DNA from: Vicinamibacteria bacterium
GTDB taxonomy: Bacteria > Acidobacteriota > Vicinamibacteria > Vicinamibacterales > UBA2999
Assembly (NCBI GenBank): GCA_025938035.1
Contig: JAICQE010000166.1
Location: forward strand, 1-9,788
Direction of reading: 5' to 3'
Length of the DNA: 9,788 nucleotides
In this document: in pieces, positions 1-5,779 of the stretch
Numbering within the stretch: position 1 is the first letter of the stretch
How the letters are laid out: each line of letters opens with the position of its first letter
The notes under the pieces: generated by a model
Seen by the model: only the letters and a program-made list of their open reading frames with translations
What the model was told of the DNA's origin: nothing
Database searches by the model: none
Program-made: the position numbers and the translations under genes

Positions 1-590
1 GCCGGGTTGTCCTGCGCGAGGATGTCGGCGAAGTCGCCCTCGCTCTTGATGCTGAGCGGCGCGAATTCGGCGATGTCCACGTCGCCGGCCCAGTCGTCGC
101 GGTGCTTGATCAGCAGCCACGAGCGGTCGCCGCCGCTGCCGCCGCTCCAGCCACCTTTGGTGCGAACGAGCACCCACGATCCCTTCAGCTTGTAGCCGTC
201 GAGCGTGAACTTGAGGTCGCCTTTCTTCAGCGCCGCATCGACGTCGTCGGCTTCCGGCGTCCACGTGCCCCGGTCCCAGAGCATTACGATGCCGGCGCCA
301 TAACCAGAGGGAATCACGCCTTCGAAGTCGCCGTACTCAATCGGGTGATCCTCGACGTGCATGGCGAGCCGTTTGGTCTTCGGATCGAGAGACGGGCCTT
401 TGGGCACGGCCCACGACAGCAGGACGCCGTTGTGCTCGAGCCGGAAGTCGTAGTGCAGATGGCTGGCGAGGTGCTTCTGTACGCAGAAGAACCTCGGAGT
501 GCGCCCGGACGGCGATTTGTGCCGCGCCTCGCCGGCCGGTTCCGGTGATTCTGAAAAGTTGCGCTTGGCCTTGTACTTCTCGAGTGGCAC
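1..590 (-). CDS. ligD: LigD-type protein, N-terminal 3'-phosphoesterase domain (partial, 3' end outside window)
   Basis: The 196 visible residues form a complete LigD phosphoesterase (PE) domain, which removes 3'-phosphate and 3'-ribonucleotides from broken DNA ends during Ku/LigD non-homologous end joining. The start is read as GTG at 590, followed by VPLEKYKAKRNF and SPEPAG, the usual opening of this domain. All catalytic and metal residues known from Pseudomonas LigD can be placed: H40, H46, D48 and R50 in QKHLASHLHYDFRLE, then H82 and Y86 in VEDHPIEY. The motifs SWAVPKGPSLDP and PSGYGAGIV are also intact. After about residue 175 the sequence becomes linker-like (DIAEFAPLSIKSEGDF), as where a ligase domain would follow in a PE-LIG-POL protein; the window ends there, so a stand-alone PE protein cannot be excluded. 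The gene begins 4 bp after the transporter stop with only a weak upstream AGGCGGG, so it is probably co-transcribed with it. PE identity is very secure; full-length LigD is inference. Confidence 0.93.
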   Translation of the reverse strand, partial: MPLEKYKAKRNFSESPEPAGEARHKSPSGRTPRFFCVQKHLASHLHYDFRLEHNGVLLSWAVPKGPSLDPKTKRLAMHVEDHPIEYGDFEGVIPSGYGAGIVMLWDRGTWTPEADDVDAALKKGDLKFTLDGYKLKGSWVLVRTKGGWSGGSGGDRSWLLIKHRDDWAGDVDIAEFAPLSIKSEGDFADILAQDNP

Positions 591-594
591 TGCG

Positions 595-2148
595 TTATTT
601 GACGCCCGCCTGCATCGTTCTCACCGGTCGCGAGAACACCCAGAAAAGCAGGCCCGCGCCGATTGAGAAGGCGGCCACGGCTCCGAAAAGCTGAACGCCG
701 TTCTGCATTGCCTCTTCGACAGTCTCGGTCCGCGGCATATAACGCGTGACCAGGCCGGCCACGAGATTCCCGATGGCAGCTCCCATGAACCAGGTGCCCA
801 TCATTTGTCCGACGAGGCGTCCCGGTGCCAACTTCGTCATACTGCTCAACCCGACGGGGCTCAACGCGAGCTCGCCGACGGTGTGAAAAAAGTAGGTGGC
901 CACCAGCCACTGCATGCCGACCTTGCCATCGGCCAGCGACATCGACGCCCACATCATCACCAGGAAGCCGACGCCAAGCAGGACGAGGCCGATCCCGAAC
1001 TTGATCGGGATGGAGGGGCTGCGATCGCCGAGACGAACCCACAGCATTCCCATGACCGGTGCCAGCAGGATGATGAGAAGGGGATTCACGCTTTGCAGCG
1101 CCCCGGCGGTGACTTCGGTGCCAAAGAGGGTTCGGTCCGTGAGATCGCGGGCAAACAGGTTGAGAGCGGAGCCGGCCTGCTCGAATCCTGACCAGAAGAG
1201 CGCGGCGCCGATGCAGAGAATGAAACAGACCGACAGACGTTTGCGCTCGACGTTGTTCCGTGCACCGAAGGCGATCACGACGGCGAAATAAACGACGAAC
1301 AGCGCGGTGACCACGTAAAACACGCTTTCCGCAAAGCCCGCCAAAGAGAACGTACCCGCGGCGCTCAGACCCCAGAACACCAGTACCAGAACCACGGTCA
1401 CGGCCAGGCCGATATAAAACTGTCGCCAGGCCGCGGCACGACGCTCGGGCTGCGCGGAGTCTTCCTTGAGTTCGCCCGCTCCCGCCAGGTACTTCTGACC
1501 GACGACATACTGAATCAGCGCGAACGTCATCCCGACCCCCGCGGCGGCGAAGCCATAGTGCCAATTCACCCAGTCGGCGCCTTCCCGCGGCTCGCCGAGA
1601 TACGAGCAGAGGAGAGGGCCGAACAGGGCGCCGGTGTTGATCCCCATGTAGAAGAGGGAGAAGCCGGCGTCGCGGCGCACGTCGTTCGGCGCGTACAGAT
1701 CGCCGACGATGGCGCTGATGTTCGGCTTCAGGAGGCCGGTGCCGAGCACAATCAGCAGCAGGCCGACGAAGAACGTCGTCGTGTTAGGTACGGCCAGGCT
1801 GTAGTGGCCGAGGGCGATCAGGATGCCGCCGTACAACACCGCGCGACGCTGTCCAATCAGGCGATCGGCAATCCATCCGCCTGGCAGTGACAGCGCGTAG
1901 ACACCAAACGTGTAGAGCCCGTAGACCGAACCAGCGCTTCCGGCGTCGTACCCCAGGCCTCCCGCCGCCGCGGGGGCGGTCATGAAAAGAATCAGCAGCG
2001 CGCGCATGCCGTAGTAGCTGAACCGCTCCCACATCTCGGTAAAGAAGAGCGTCGAGAGCCCGCGCGGATGACCGAAGAAGCTGGTATCGGCGATCGCGGC
2101 CTGCGCGTCCATCTGGCGCGCGGCGCCTGTCACGGTCGGTGGGTTCAC
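595..2148 (-). CDS. POT/PTR2 family proton-dependent di/tripeptide transporter
   Basis: Inner-membrane MFS transporter of the proton-coupled oligopeptide family, 517 aa, the normal length. Family hallmarks are present. The proton-coupling ExxER motif of helix 1 is E38-M-W-E41-R42, followed by FSYYGMRALLILF. The second PTR2 signature is FSLFYMGINTGALFGPLL. Later come WSGFEQAGSALNLF and THE C-terminal FFHTVGELALSPVGLS segment typical of bacterial DtpT-like members. Many hydrophobic helices span the protein (12-14 expected for the family). I choose GTG at 2148 because GAGGGAGG lies 4 nt upstream of it; the ATG at 2112 would give 505 aa but has no ribosome binding site. The gene is divergent from the radical SAM gene and sits 4 bp upstream of the ligD start. 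Substrates are predicted from the family only. The same frame stays open far upstream, but that is antisense to a real gene. Confidence 0.95.
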   Translation of the reverse strand: MNPPTVTGAARQMDAQAAIADTSFFGHPRGLSTLFFTEMWERFSYYGMRALLILFMTAPAAAGGLGYDAGSAGSVYGLYTFGVYALSLPGGWIADRLIGQRRAVLYGGILIALGHYSLAVPNTTTFFVGLLLIVLGTGLLKPNISAIVGDLYAPNDVRRDAGFSLFYMGINTGALFGPLLCSYLGEPREGADWVNWHYGFAAAGVGMTFALIQYVVGQKYLAGAGELKEDSAQPERRAAAWRQFYIGLAVTVVLVLVFWGLSAAGTFSLAGFAESVFYVVTALFVVYFAVVIAFGARNNVERKRLSVCFILCIGAALFWSGFEQAGSALNLFARDLTDRTLFGTEVTAGALQSVNPLLIILLAPVMGMLWVRLGDRSPSIPIKFGIGLVLLGVGFLVMMWASMSLADGKVGMQWLVATYFFHTVGELALSPVGLSSMTKLAPGRLVGQMMGTWFMGAAIGNLVAGLVTRYMPRTETVEEAMQNGVQLFGAVAAFSIGAGLLFWVFSRPVRTMQAGVK

Positions 2149-2250
2149 GCGTCCTCCCTCAGCCGCGCGCAGCGCGGCCAGCAGATACAGGCAGGCCGGG
2201 GGGCCCGAGCCGCCGGCTGGTTGAAGAATATCGTGGAACAATGAAAAGCC
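2149..2250. promoter_or_regulatory. Divergent intergenic region between peptide transporter and radical SAM gene
   Basis: This 102-bp gap must hold the promoters of both divergent genes. Visible elements are the transporter ribosome binding site (complement of 2153-2160) and a 7-bp GC hairpin at 2162-2178 on the transporter side. There is also a short AT-richer patch around 2221-2245, with TTGAAG at 2221, just before the radical SAM start. I find no convincing paired -35/-10 boxes in either direction, so the promoter role follows from gene orientation. Confidence 0.5.
2162..2178 (-). other. GC-rich hairpin in the leader of the peptide transporter gene
   Basis: Arms GCCGCGC (2162-2168) and GCGCGGC (2172-2178) are perfect inverted repeats with a 3-nt loop. 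In the transporter mRNA this strong stem would sit directly 5' of the Shine-Dalgarno sequence (2153-2160) and could affect initiation or be a protein site. No U-run follows, so it is not an intrinsic terminator. Such GC palindromes also arise by chance in GC-rich DNA. Confidence 0.35.
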
Positions 2251-3606
2251 GTGCGGGTTCTGCTGATCTCCACCTACGACCTCGGCCGGCAGCCGTTTGG
2301 GCTGGCCTCGCCGGCGGCCTGGCTGCGCCGCGAAGGGGTCGGCGTGGACTGCGTCGACACCTCGCGTGACCCGCTTGCCGACGACACGATCGTGGGGGCG
2401 TCGATCGTCGCCTTCTACCTCCCGATGCATACGGCGACGCGCCTGGCCGCACCGCTGATCGATCGTGTCCAGGCGGTGAATCCGGCGGCGCAGCTGGTGG
2501 CGTACGGGCTGTACGCGCCGCTCAATGCGGACTGGCTGCGCAGCCGCGGCGTCACCACAGTCCTCGGGCCAGAGGCGGAGGAGGATCTGGTTGCTCTCGC
2601 GGTCGGCGAGCCTGACAAGGCTCGCCCCACGATCCCACGGTTGCGCTTCATTCAACCCGATCGATCGACGCTGCTTCCGCTGCAGCGATATGCCGCCTTG
2701 CAGATGCCCGACGGCACACGGCGAGTGGTCGGCACAACGGAAGCGACGCGCGGGTGCAAACATCTGTGCCGCCACTGCCCGATCGTGCCGGTCTACCGCG
2801 GCGCGTTTCGCGTCATTGCAGACGATGTCGTGCTCGCAGACGTGGCGGCACAGGTCGCCGCCGGCGCTCAGCACATCTCTTTTGGCGATCCTGACTTCTT
2901 CAACGGCCCGACGCACGCCCGCCGCATCGTCGAACGGATGGCGGCGGCGCATCCGGGACTCAGCTACGACGTCACCATCAAGATTGAGCATCTGTTGAAG
3001 CATGCGGACATGCTGCCGCTGCTCGGGGACACCGGCTGCCTGTTCGTCACGAGCGCAGTCGAGTCGATCGATCCGCAGGTCCTGCGGCACCTGAGAAAAG
3101 GGCACACACGCGAGGATTTCGTCCGGGCCGTTGCGCTGTGCCGCCAGGCCGGAGTCCGGCTGTCGCCGACCTTCGTGCCGTTCACGCCGTGGACGACGAC
3201 GGCCGGGTATGTCGAGCTGCTCGATCAACTCGCGCTGCTTGGCCTCGAAGAGGACGTGGCGCCGATACAGCTCGCCATCCGGCTGCTTGTCACCGCAGAC
3301 TCGGCGCTGCTGGAACTGGACGAGATCCGCGCGGGTGTCGAGCCGTTCGATGCCGCATCGCTGACATGGCCGTGGCGCCATCGCGATGCGGCCGTCGACC
3401 AGTTACAGGCGGACGTCATGCGTGTCGTCGGCTCGATGAAGGGCGCGCCGCGGCGTGATGTCTTCGATGCAATCGATGCGCTCGTCCGCGGGGACAGCCA
3501 TCCCCGCCGACGCTTCAGCGGCGGCGGGGATTCCACGATCCCGCATCTGACCGAAGCCTGGTATTGCTGCGCCGAACCCGGTCCTGACGTTTCCAGCTAC
3601 GTGTGA
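2251..3606 (+). CDS. CCAEP-tail radical SAM protein (CUAEP/CCAEP family)
   Basis: A 451-aa radical SAM enzyme. Residues 1-120 form a Rossmann-like N-terminal domain (RVLLISTYDLGRQPFGLASP), placed like the B12-binding domains of other radical SAM proteins but lacking the DxHxxG cobalamin motif. The 4Fe-4S site is C169-x3-C173-x2-C176 in TRGCKHLCRHC, which should reductively cleave S-adenosylmethionine. HISFGDPDFFNG (208-219) and FVTSAVESID (265-274) fit the core radical SAM barrel. The C-terminus holds C439-C440-A-E-P, the tail that names the CUAEP/CCAEP family; in some members the second Cys is selenocysteine, while here both codons are TGC (3565-3570). The start is GTG at 2251, with only a weak purine-rich leader. 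Its stop overlaps the next start by 4 bp (GTGA), so the ATP-grasp gene is translationally coupled. Substrate and reaction are unknown. Radical SAM assignment is secure; family membership rests on the tail and the overall sequence as I recall the family. Confidence 0.93.
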   Translation: MRVLLISTYDLGRQPFGLASPAAWLRREGVGVDCVDTSRDPLADDTIVGASIVAFYLPMHTATRLAAPLIDRVQAVNPAAQLVAYGLYAPLNADWLRSRGVTTVLGPEAEEDLVALAVGEPDKARPTIPRLRFIQPDRSTLLPLQRYAALQMPDGTRRVVGTTEATRGCKHLCRHCPIVPVYRGAFRVIADDVVLADVAAQVAAGAQHISFGDPDFFNGPTHARRIVERMAAAHPGLSYDVTIKIEHLLKHADMLPLLGDTGCLFVTSAVESIDPQVLRHLRKGHTREDFVRAVALCRQAGVRLSPTFVPFTPWTTTAGYVELLDQLALLGLEEDVAPIQLAIRLLVTADSALLELDEIRAGVEPFDAASLTWPWRHRDAAVDQLQADVMRVVGSMKGAPRRDVFDAIDALVRGDSHPRRRFSGGGDSTIPHLTEAWYCCAEPGPDVSSYV

Positions 3607-4880
3607 AGCGAGTACTTCTTCTCGCCACGACGACCGGCTATCAACTGCGCTCGTTCGGAGACGCGGCGCGCGCCGCAGGCGCGACGCTGACGCTGGCGAC
3701 TGACCGGTGCGATCAGCTCGAAGACCCGTGGTCCGACCGTGCCATCGCGGTCAGATTCGGCGTTGAGCCCGACGCGGTTGCCGCCGCGGTGGCCGCATGC
3801 GCGCGCGCGCGGCCGGACGGTGTCGTTGCCGTCGGCGACAGACCGGCCGTTCTGGCCGCGCATCTCACCGCCGCCCTGGGCCTGGAAGGAAACCCGGCAG
3901 CCGCGGCCACGCGCAGCCGCAACAAACTGCAGGCGCGCGAGGCGTTGCGCAGCGCCGGACTGCCGACACCCGAGTTCGAGGCTGTCTCGCTGCATGATGA
4001 TCCGGTGCGGCTGGCCGGCCACGCCGCGTTCCCGGCGGTTCTCAAACCGCTGGCGCTTTCGGGAAGTCGTGGCGTCATGCGCGTGAACGATGCCGCGGAG
4101 TTCATCGAGGCGTTCGGGCGGCTGCGGACGCTCATGATGTCGCCGGACATCCGCATCGAGCGCGATGCCGCGCACGACGCAGCGCTGATTGAATCGTTCG
4201 TCGCCGGCGATGAGTTCGCCGTCGAGGGCGCGTTGACGCGCGGCGATTTTCAGCCCTTCGCCATTTTCGACAAGCCCGATCCGCTCGAAGGGCCGTTCTT
4301 CGAAGAAAGCATTTACCTGACGCCATCACGGCAGCCGGCGCCGGTGCAGGAAGCGATCGTGTCGGCCGTTGCGCGCGCCGCGCGCGCGCTCGGATTGCGT
4401 CACGGCCCGATCCACGCGGAGTGCCGGGTCAACGCGTCAGGCGTCTACGTGCTCGAAGTGGCCGCTCGCCCGATTGGCGGCCTGTGTGCCAGGGCGTTGA
4501 GGTTCGAACGCGAATCAGGGCCGGCGGGTCTCGTGTCGTTCGAGGAGGTGCTGCTGCGCCATGCGCTTGGGGAGGACGTCCGACCGTACCGGCGGGAGCC
4601 GGCCGCGTCGGGGGTCATGATGATCCCGATCCCACAGCGTGGCGTTTTTCGAGGTGTCGACGGTGTCGAGGCTGCCCGCCGGGTTGCCAACGTGGACGAC
4701 GTGCGCATCACCGCCAAGGTGGACACCCTCCTTGTGCCGCTGCCGGAGGGGCACAGCTATCTCGGGTTCATCTTCGCGCACGGCGGCGATGCAACGGCGG
4801 TCGAACGCGCACTGCGCGAGGCACATGCGCAGCTGCGGTTTCTTATCGAAAGGGAAGTGCCGTTCGTTCAATCCGGCTAA
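3603..4880 (+). CDS. ATP-grasp protein resembling L-amino-acid ligases
   Basis: A 425-aa cytoplasmic ligase expected to activate a carboxylate as acyl-phosphate with ATP and join it to an amine. The order is a pre-ATP-grasp Rossmann part (1-105), then ATP-grasp lobes with NKLQAREAL (K108), VLKPLALSGSRGV (K148 and the glycine-rich loop 153-158), and the metal-binding end GPIHAEC (E273) and LEVAARPIGG (E285, R289). The usual Asn of ExN is Ala, as seen in several amino-acid ligases. Residues about 335-415 (GVMMIPIPQRGVFRGVDGVE, later GFIFAHGG) resemble the C-terminal domain of BacD-type L-amino-acid ligases. The start is GTG at 3603, overlapping the radical SAM stop by 4 bp with no good ribosome binding site, so translation probably depends on coupling. 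It ends 9 bp from the convergent yggX end. The substrate is unknown; amino-acid or dipeptide ligation is inferred from domain type. Confidence 0.9.
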   Translation: MKRVLLLATTTGYQLRSFGDAARAAGATLTLATDRCDQLEDPWSDRAIAVRFGVEPDAVAAAVAACARARPDGVVAVGDRPAVLAAHLTAALGLEGNPAAAATRSRNKLQAREALRSAGLPTPEFEAVSLHDDPVRLAGHAAFPAVLKPLALSGSRGVMRVNDAAEFIEAFGRLRTLMMSPDIRIERDAAHDAALIESFVAGDEFAVEGALTRGDFQPFAIFDKPDPLEGPFFEESIYLTPSRQPAPVQEAIVSAVARAARALGLRHGPIHAECRVNASGVYVLEVAARPIGGLCARALRFERESGPAGLVSFEEVLLRHALGEDVRPYRREPAASGVMMIPIPQRGVFRGVDGVEAARRVANVDDVRITAKVDTLLVPLPEGHSYLGFIFAHGGDATAVERALREAHAQLRFLIEREVPFVQSG

Positions 4881-4887
4881 AGCCGGA
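4872..4887. other. Hairpin between convergent ATP-grasp and yggX genes
   Basis: TCCGGC (4872-4877) and GCCGGA (4882-4887) form a perfect 6-bp stem around TAAA, overlapping the ATP-grasp stop codon and lying 2 bp beyond the yggX stop. It could serve as a weak bidirectional end signal, but neither strand has a following T-run. Stem-loops of this kind are also dispersed as REP-like units in some acidobacterial genomes, as far as I recall. Confidence 0.4.
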
Positions 4888-4889
4888 CT

Positions 4890-5216
4890 CTACTTGGATT
4901 GTTGGGGCACGTAACCTGGAGGCAGCGCCGCGCCTTCCCCGAAGAAGAAATCTTCCATCTGCGTGGCCACGAGCTGCTGCGCCTCTTTCTGCCAGGGCAT
5001 CAGGCGGTACTCGTTGAGGATCATCTTCTGCCGCTCTTCCCACATCTTCCACGCCTGCGCGGAGACGTTCTCGAAGACGCGCTTCCCGAGCTCGCCCGGC
5101 CAGGGCTGAGCGTCGAGGCCGGGAAGTTCCTTGCCGAACTTCACGCACTTGACGGTGCGACCACTCTTGTTGCTTACGGGGACTTCGGCGGGAGAAGGTG
5201 CGCAGTCGTCAGCCAT
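4890..5216 (-). CDS. yggX: YggX-family Fe(II)-trafficking / oxidative damage protection protein
   Basis: A 108-aa cytoplasmic protein of the YggX family, linked in enteric bacteria to resistance of iron-sulfur clusters to oxidants and to iron trafficking. The core from residue 22 (VKCVKFGKELPGLD) aligns with the family opening and keeps the conserved cysteine (C24, equivalent to Cys7 in E. coli). It continues with PWPGELGKRVFENVSAQAW, MILNEYRL and MEDFFFG, matching PGELGKRIY, AW, MLINE and the FLF region. Enteric YggX is about 90 aa; here roughly 20 extra polar residues precede the core, including another Cys at position 5. The ATG at 5216 is forced: an in-frame stop lies at 5226-5228, and no start codon before the core Cys exists downstream. 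No clear ribosome binding site precedes it. The gene is monocistronic as far as visible, convergent with the ATP-grasp gene. Confidence 0.92.
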   Translation of the reverse strand: MADDCAPSPAEVPVSNKSGRTVKCVKFGKELPGLDAQPWPGELGKRVFENVSAQAWKMWEERQKMILNEYRLMPWQKEAQQLVATQMEDFFFGEGAALPPGYVPQQSK

Positions 5217-5314
5217 GTCGCCATGTTAACGGAGTTTGAAATTGCTACGCACCGGGAACCTCATCTGTAGTGATATGCTTCAGACGGCCGCCCCTCCCTT
5301 CCTAGGACCGCTCG

Positions 5315-5332
5315 TAAATCGTTGATAAATCG
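5315..5332. promoter_or_regulatory. Direct repeat TAAATCG x2 with 11-bp period, possible regulator site
   Basis: TAAATCG occurs at 5315-5321 and 5326-5332, one helical turn apart, inside the most AT-rich part of the window and between divergent stress-related genes. Tandem repeats with this period are typical of OmpR/PhoB-type response regulator boxes. That is an analogy only; the sequence does not identify a regulator. Confidence 0.3.
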
Positions 5333-5397
5333 GTTCTTTTTTATCGTGCACTTAATGCTGCGGTGGCATACGGCTTGTAGCCTCGACCCCTCGCAAA

Positions 5398-5449
5398 ACC
5401 GTGTGGGATGCACGGTAACGAACGAGCAACCCGGCCGTGAGGTCACGGC
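5398..5449 (+). promoter_or_regulatory. Two-hairpin leader upstream of the KGG-protein gene
   Basis: Hairpin 1 pairs ACCGTG (5398-5403) with CACGGT (5411-5416) around a 7-nt loop. Hairpin 2 pairs GCCGTG (5434-5439) with CACGGC (5444-5449) around AGGT. CTCG (5390-5393) and CGAG (5423-5426) could close hairpin 1 across an internal loop. Because both share the arms CCGTG and CACGG, alternative pairing is possible. The second hairpin ends 6 nt before the ribosome binding site. It may be a structured RNA leader or a duplicated operator; I do not recognise a known riboswitch. Confidence 0.35.
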
Positions 5450-5455
5450 GTAGAC

Positions 5456-5464
5456 GAGGAGGAG
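5456..5464 (+). promoter_or_regulatory. Ribosome binding site of the KGG-protein gene
   Basis: GAGGAGGAG contains AGGAGG (5457-5462) 6 nt before the GTG at 5469. It is the strongest Shine-Dalgarno sequence in the window, and it fixes the GTG start and suggests high translation. Confidence 0.85.
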
Positions 5465-5468
5465 TGCT

Positions 5469-5735
5469 GTGGACGGAATTCGAAAAGAGCGCCGTGGCTT
5501 TGCGTCGATGTCGCCGGAGAAACAGCGTGAAATCGCCAGCAAGGGTGGACGCGCTGCGCATGAGAAAGGCACCGCCCACGAGTGGACCGCCGACGAGGCC
5601 CGTGCTGCAGGGCGCAAGGGCGGGCAGATCAGCCGCGGTGGTCGCGGACGACTGGCGCCGCCAGCCAATCCAGCCGATGTGAGTACCGTAGGCGTAGTTT
5701 CCACATCCGGAATGGAGCCTGGGCGAGTAGACTAA
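5469..5735 (+). CDS. KGG-repeat (YciG-like) stress-induced protein
   Basis: An 88-aa basic, soluble protein with two copies of the stress-induced KGG motif. The first is RRGFASMSPEKQREIASKGGRAAH (residues 8-31, quoted here in two blocks: RRGFASMSPEKQ and REIASKGGRAAH), and the second is WTADEARAAGRKGGQIS (39-55). Between them lies the conserved HEKG linker. Proteins of this family (YciG, GsiB-like) accumulate in general, osmotic or desiccation stress; their molecular role is poorly known. The GTG start at 5469 is set by the AGGAGG site 6 nt upstream. After GGRGRL the last 25 or so residues (APPANPADVSTVGVVS and onward) are unlike the repeat and may be a disordered tail or recently added sequence. 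The next gene starts 44 bp later with its own ribosome binding site and no terminator between, so co-transcription with the OmpA gene is possible. Confidence 0.85.
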   Translation: MDGIRKERRGFASMSPEKQREIASKGGRAAHEKGTAHEWTADEARAAGRKGGQISRGGRGRLAPPANPADVSTVGVVSTSGMEPGRVD

Positions 5736-5769
5736 CACTGGCCCGTTTTTCGACATCGAGCCGGAGAAG

Positions 5770-5774
5770 AGAGG
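5770..5774 (+). promoter_or_regulatory. Ribosome binding site choosing the OmpA-family start
   Basis: AGAGG lies 5 nt before the GTG at 5780. It supports that start over the GTG at 5786 and over any start further upstream, where the frame runs through the KGG gene and would place a charged stretch ahead of the signal peptide. Confidence 0.7.
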
Positions 5775-5779
5775 CACTA

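Larger units (their letters stand above)
5217..5468. promoter_or_regulatory. Divergent intergenic region between yggX and the KGG-protein gene
   Basis: This 252-bp region is the longest without a gene. It contains the yggX upstream side (5217-5300), an AT-rich segment (5311-5360) with two TAAATCG direct repeats exactly 11 bp apart (5315-5321, 5326-5332), and a leader with two hairpins (5398-5416, 5434-5449). It ends in a strong ribosome binding site. I cannot place consensus -35/-10 boxes with confidence; the AT-rich part is the likeliest promoter area for the KGG gene. No tRNA or convincing small ORF is present. Confidence 0.5.

Noticed and set aside
314..1564. Long minus-strand open frame of 416 codons
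   Set aside because: Out of frame with the transporter and ligD frames it overlaps, very Arg-rich, and with no motif; a GC-bias shadow.
2251..2610. Cobalamin-binding domain at the radical SAM N-terminus
   Set aside because: The fold position fits, but the DxHxxG motif for lower-ligand His binding is not present, so B12 binding is not claimed.
2149..3381. The transporter reading frame stays open upstream on the minus strand, which would give a 928-aa protein starting at 3381
   Set aside because: The extra part is Arg-rich, lacks any recognisable domain and lies wholly antisense to the radical SAM gene with its intact CxxxCxxC. The GTG at 2148 has a strong ribosome binding site and gives the normal family length.
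3604..3606. TGA at the end of the radical SAM gene considered as a selenocysteine codon
   Set aside because: The Sec position of the family is codon 440, which is TGC here. The TGA comes 11 codons later and overlaps the next gene's start, so it is a normal stop.
4872..4900. Hairpin at 4872-4887 as a standard intrinsic terminator
   Set aside because: The stem is only 6 bp and neither strand has a T-run after it.
5217..5468. Possible tRNA, small RNA gene or short ORF in the yggX-KGG gap
   Set aside because: No cloverleaf, no terminator after any hairpin and no frame with start, ribosome binding site and sensible composition was seen.
5582..5779. Upstream extension of the OmpA frame into the KGG gene
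   Set aside because: It would put about 66 Arg-rich residues in front of a good signal peptide; AGAGG 5 nt before GTG 5780 marks the true start.
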